Positions 33,202-35,500 of a DNA stretch of 35,500 nucleotides are shown in pieces (position 1 is the first letter of the stretch; every line of letters starts with the position of its first letter). The DNA is taken from contig JACQZS010000263.1 in the NCBI GenBank assembly GCA_016213725.1, positions 1 through 35,500 of the forward strand, written 5' to 3'. Both the position numbers and the translations under genes were made by a program. Origin of the DNA: Acidobacteriota bacterium. Lineage in GTDB: Bacteria > Acidobacteriota > Terriglobia > Bryobacterales > Bryobacteraceae. A model generated the notes under the pieces. It saw only the letters and a program-made list of their open reading frames with translations, was not told the DNA's origin and did not search any database.

Positions 33202-35500
33202 CTATGGCGCGGCTGGGGCTGTGAGGCGGGCGGGGCCGAAGAGGCCGGCGGGGAGGGGTTTGGCTTGGGGGGAGATGTTGACGGGGGTGGGAGCGATGGG
33301 TGGGGCGGCGGGGTTGGCGCGGTCGGCGAGGATGCGGTTGAGCCAGGTGTTGGTGACTTCGACTTCGAGGGTGTTTTCGCCGGGTTTGAGGAGGTCTGTG
33401 ACTTCGAGGCGCCAGGGGGCGCACCAGATGGTTCCGGTGGGGTGGCCGTTGAGAGTGACTTTAGCGAGGCTGCTGAGGGGGCCGAGGTCGAGATAGACCT
33501 TTGATTTTGTGGCGGGGGCCTGGAGGGTGGTTTTGTAGATGGCCGTGCCGCTGTAGGCTTTGATGCCGGGCTCGGGGCGGGTGGTCCAGTCCTGGAGCTT
33601 TTCGAACTTCACGGTGCCGGGGCCTCCGTAGGCGGGATCGAAGGTCACCTGCCAGGGGTTGCTGAGATCGGCCAGGGTTTGGAGTTTGGGGAAGTTGGGT
33701 CGGGTGGAAGGCTTGGGTGGGGCCGGGCGGCGGAAGAGGATGAAGTGGCTTTGGCGGGGTTCGAAGGTGAGTTCGATGGTGGTCTGGCCGTTGGCGTGTT
33801 GGAAGGCGGGGAGATCGCGGTGGGCGCCGGTGACGGCGTCCCAGAGTTCGGGCTGGCGGCCGGTGGTGCGGAAGGCGATGGATTTGGTAACGGCTTCGTC
33901 GGTTTGGTTGGAGAGGAAGTAGATGTCGGCCTCGTCGCCGCGGCGATGGGCGAAGGGGAAGGTGGGGGCGACGTCGGGGAGGAGATGGAGGTCGTCGAAG
34001 ATGGTTTGGAGTTCGACGTTGCGGTAGATGCGGCCTTGGCCGTATGGGGCGGAGCGGCGGGCGGCGCCGTCGCAGTCCTTCCAGATTTCGGCGGCGAGGG
34101 CAGATAGTTCGCGGTCGGCGGCGGGGTAGTTTTCGAGGCTGGGGGATTGGGTGGGGGGCTCACCGAGGACGATGCCGCCGGAGGCGATCAGCTGGCTGAG
34201 ACGGCGGAGGAGCGCGGGACGCATGGTGGTTTGCGGGGGGAGGACGAGGACACGGAAGGAGTGGCCGTTGGGGAGGACGAAGCGGCCGTTCTGGACGGTG
34301 AGGCGGTGGAGAATGGCGTCGGCGTTGATGTCGTCGTAGGCGTAGCCGGGGGGCGGAGCCGGGACGTGGGAGCCGCGCATCTTGGGGGCGTCCTCGCCGA
34401 TGAAGTAGGCGATGTCGGCGACGGGGAGGCCTTGCTGGAGGAGGAAGTCGCGTCGGCGCTGATAGTCGATCCAGGCGGTGGAGGCTTCGAACCAGGTGTT
34501 GTGGCGCTGCATTTCGATGCCGGCCCACCAGTTGAGGCCGGGTTTCTTTTCGCTGGGCTGGGAGGTGTAGACGTGGAGGACGACGTGGTTGACGCCGAGG
34601 GTGGAGGCCCAGTCGCCGCGGAGCTTGAGGCGCCAGGGATCGAAGGTAAAGGCCGTGGCGCTGGAGGTGAAGGACTCAGAGTGGACGATGGGCATGCCGT
34701 AGATGTGGGCGGCTGAGGCGGCGGCGCGGATTTCGGTTTCGCCGAGCTGGCCGGTGGTCCAGAATTCGCCGCCGATTTCGTGGGATTGGGAGCCGTAGTA
34801 GAGGAACTCGGAGGCGAAGCCCCAGTGGCCGTAGTTTTCGAGCCAGAGGCGGAGGTTGTGCTGCTGGGCGAGGTCGCGGAGGGCGCCGACGTAGTGGGTG
34901 GCGATGCGGTCGGCGACGAGGCGGCGGAGGTCCCAGAGGAAGCGGTCGGATTGGCTGGCGGAGTTGACGATGCGGCCGGAGAGGACGGGGAGGTAGGGGA
35001 GGGGGTCGTAGTGGTAGCGGGCGGTGAAGTCGCGGGCTAGGTCGTCGGTCCAGTTCTGGGAGCCGACTTCGTAGCTATCGGCGACGACGTGGCGCCAGGC
35101 GGGGCGGTCGGCCGGGGGGATGCTTTGGAAGATGCGGCCCATGAACTCGTTGAAGTGCCGGGTGACGTGGGCGCGGGACATCTTGTCGATTTCGAAGCCG
35201 GTGGCTTCGGGGGGCGCCGGGGCATTGTGGACGCCGGTGGGGCTCATGCCGATGCGCTGGACGATCCACTGGCCGGGCGGGACGTCCCAGGTGAGGCGGC
35301 CGGCGGCGAAGTTCGAGGAGAGGTTGCGGATCTGGCTGCTGGGGATGAGGCTGGACGGGGCGGGTTCCGGGGAGGGGGGCCAGAGGTAGGAGTCCCAGGC
35401 GGGCTGGGGATCCTGGAAGAGCTTGGCGAGCTGCTTTTCGTAGAAAGAGTCGAGGGTGGCGCGGGGGGATAGTTCGATGCGGGCGATTTCGCCGCCGCCG
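33202..35500 (-). CDS. GH106-like alpha-L-rhamnosidase (5' end outside window)
   Basis: The frame runs off the right edge, giving ~765 residues here. GH106-type features are 'ADSYEVGSQNWTDDLARDF', 'YHYDPLPYLPVLSGRIV', 'LRLWLENYGHWGFASEFLYYG' and 'GMPIVHSESFTSS' (acidic residues in the catalytic barrel). A C-terminal GH2-like sugar-binding jelly roll ends the protein ('YKTTLQAPATKSKVYLDLG', 'WCAPWRLEVTDLLKPGENT', 'LEVEVTNTWLNRI'). GH106 enzymes release L-rhamnose from plant or microbial polysaccharides. Because the N-terminus is missing, the signal peptide cannot be checked. It precedes the toxin-antitoxin-like pair on the same strand, which is probably incidental. Confidence 0.82.
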   Translation of the reverse strand, partial: GGGEIARIELSPRATLDSFYEKQLAKLFQDPQPAWDSYLWPPSPEPAPSSLIPSSQIRNLSSNFAAGRLTWDVPPGQWIVQRIGMSPTGVHNAPAPPEATGFEIDKMSRAHVTRHFNEFMGRIFQSIPPADRPAWRHVVADSYEVGSQNWTDDLARDFTARYHYDPLPYLPVLSGRIVNSASQSDRFLWDLRRLVADRIATHYVGALRDLAQQHNLRLWLENYGHWGFASEFLYYGSQSHEIGGEFWTTGQLGETEIRAAASAAHIYGMPIVHSESFTSSATAFTFDPWRLKLRGDWASTLGVNHVVLHVYTSQPSEKKPGLNWWAGIEMQRHNTWFEASTAWIDYQRRRDFLLQQGLPVADIAYFIGEDAPKMRGSHVPAPPPGYAYDDINADAILHRLTVQNGRFVLPNGHSFRVLVLPPQTTMRPALLRRLSQLIASGGIVLGEPPTQSPSLENYPAADRELSALAAEIWKDCDGAARRSAPYGQGRIYRNVELQTIFDDLHLLPDVAPTFPFAHRRGDEADIYFLSNQTDEAVTKSIAFRTTGRQPELWDAVTGAHRDLPAFQHANGQTTIELTFEPRQSHFILFRRPAPPKPSTRPNFPKLQTLADLSNPWQVTFDPAYGGPGTVKFEKLQDWTTRPEPGIKAYSGTAIYKTTLQAPATKSKVYLDLGPLSSLAKVTLNGHPTGTIWCAPWRLEVTDLLKPGENTLEVEVTNTWLNRILADRANPAAPPIAPTPVNISPQAKPLPAGLFGPARLTAPAAP

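Noticed and set aside
32021..33496. 491-aa plus-strand open frame opposite the ImmA/IrrE gene
   Set aside because: It is an acid/Gly-rich shadow of a gene with an intact HExxH motif and HTH.
1..35500. Search for tRNA, rRNA, riboswitches and a replication origin
   Set aside because: No tRNA-like cloverleaf, rRNA signature, recognised riboswitch core or DnaA-box cluster was found by eye; small RNAs cannot be excluded this way.

Overview
The window is high-GC bacterial DNA whose gene content points to an Acidobacteriota genome of the Solibacter/Bryobacteraceae type. The indicators are a TIGR03436-type VWFA protein, a DUF1080 (3-keto-disaccharide hydrolase) protein, the 'NRANARKSTGPRTTEGK' family of small proteins, a GH106-like glycosidase, many secreted S41/FG-GAP/TPR proteins and Gfo/Idh/MocA sugar enzymes. 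This placement is inferred from families only. No rRNA, tRNA, CRISPR array or complete insertion sequence was seen.

Layout. (1) 1-2.5 kb: the 3' end of a TonB-dependent receptor, a convergent VWFA protein and a divergent AlkA/HhH-GPD DNA glycosylase. (2) 2.7-9.0 kb: six co-directional genes encoding a membrane-anchored GcvH-like protein, a four-cluster [4Fe-4S] protein, an NrfD/HybB-type quinone-interacting membrane protein, a histidine kinase with two c-heme-like motifs in its periplasmic loop, an NtrC-type sigma-54 response regulator and an archaemetzincin. A good sigma-54 -24/-12 match lies 43 to 58 bp before the first start codon. The locus therefore looks like a self-regulated redox module, and it is the most interesting system in the window. 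(3) 9.0-15.3 kb: carbohydrate genes: a secreted TIM-barrel-like protein, a FucI/AraI-like isomerase, a Tat-exported DapA/NanA-like aldolase and a Gfo/Idh/MocA oxidoreductase. (4) 15.3-20.0 kb: homoserine kinase, two unrecognised proteins, an S41-like peptidase and a small CxxC protein. (5) 20.0-25.7 kb: minus-strand secreted proteins (a DUF4097-like repeat protein, DUF1080, an FG-GAP protein) with a plus-strand dienelactone hydrolase. Five copies of a short GC-rich palindrome occur here, two of them inside the FG-GAP coding frame. (6) 25.7-28.4 kb: a scarred area with an enolase-superfamily dehydratase, a degraded GntR regulator and a 57-bp stray copy of part of a downstream gene. (7) 28.4-35.5 kb: a phosphodiesterase, a TPR lipoprotein, a toxin-antitoxin-like pair (ImmA/IrrE protein plus DUF4411 PIN-like protein) and a GH106-like rhamnosidase running off the right edge.

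At the largest scale, the plus strand is C-rich on the left and G-rich on the right whichever strand the genes are on, with the change between about 11 and 16 kb.

All motif, start-site and repeat statements come from reading the sequence. Family and function assignments rest on recognised motifs, without database searches.
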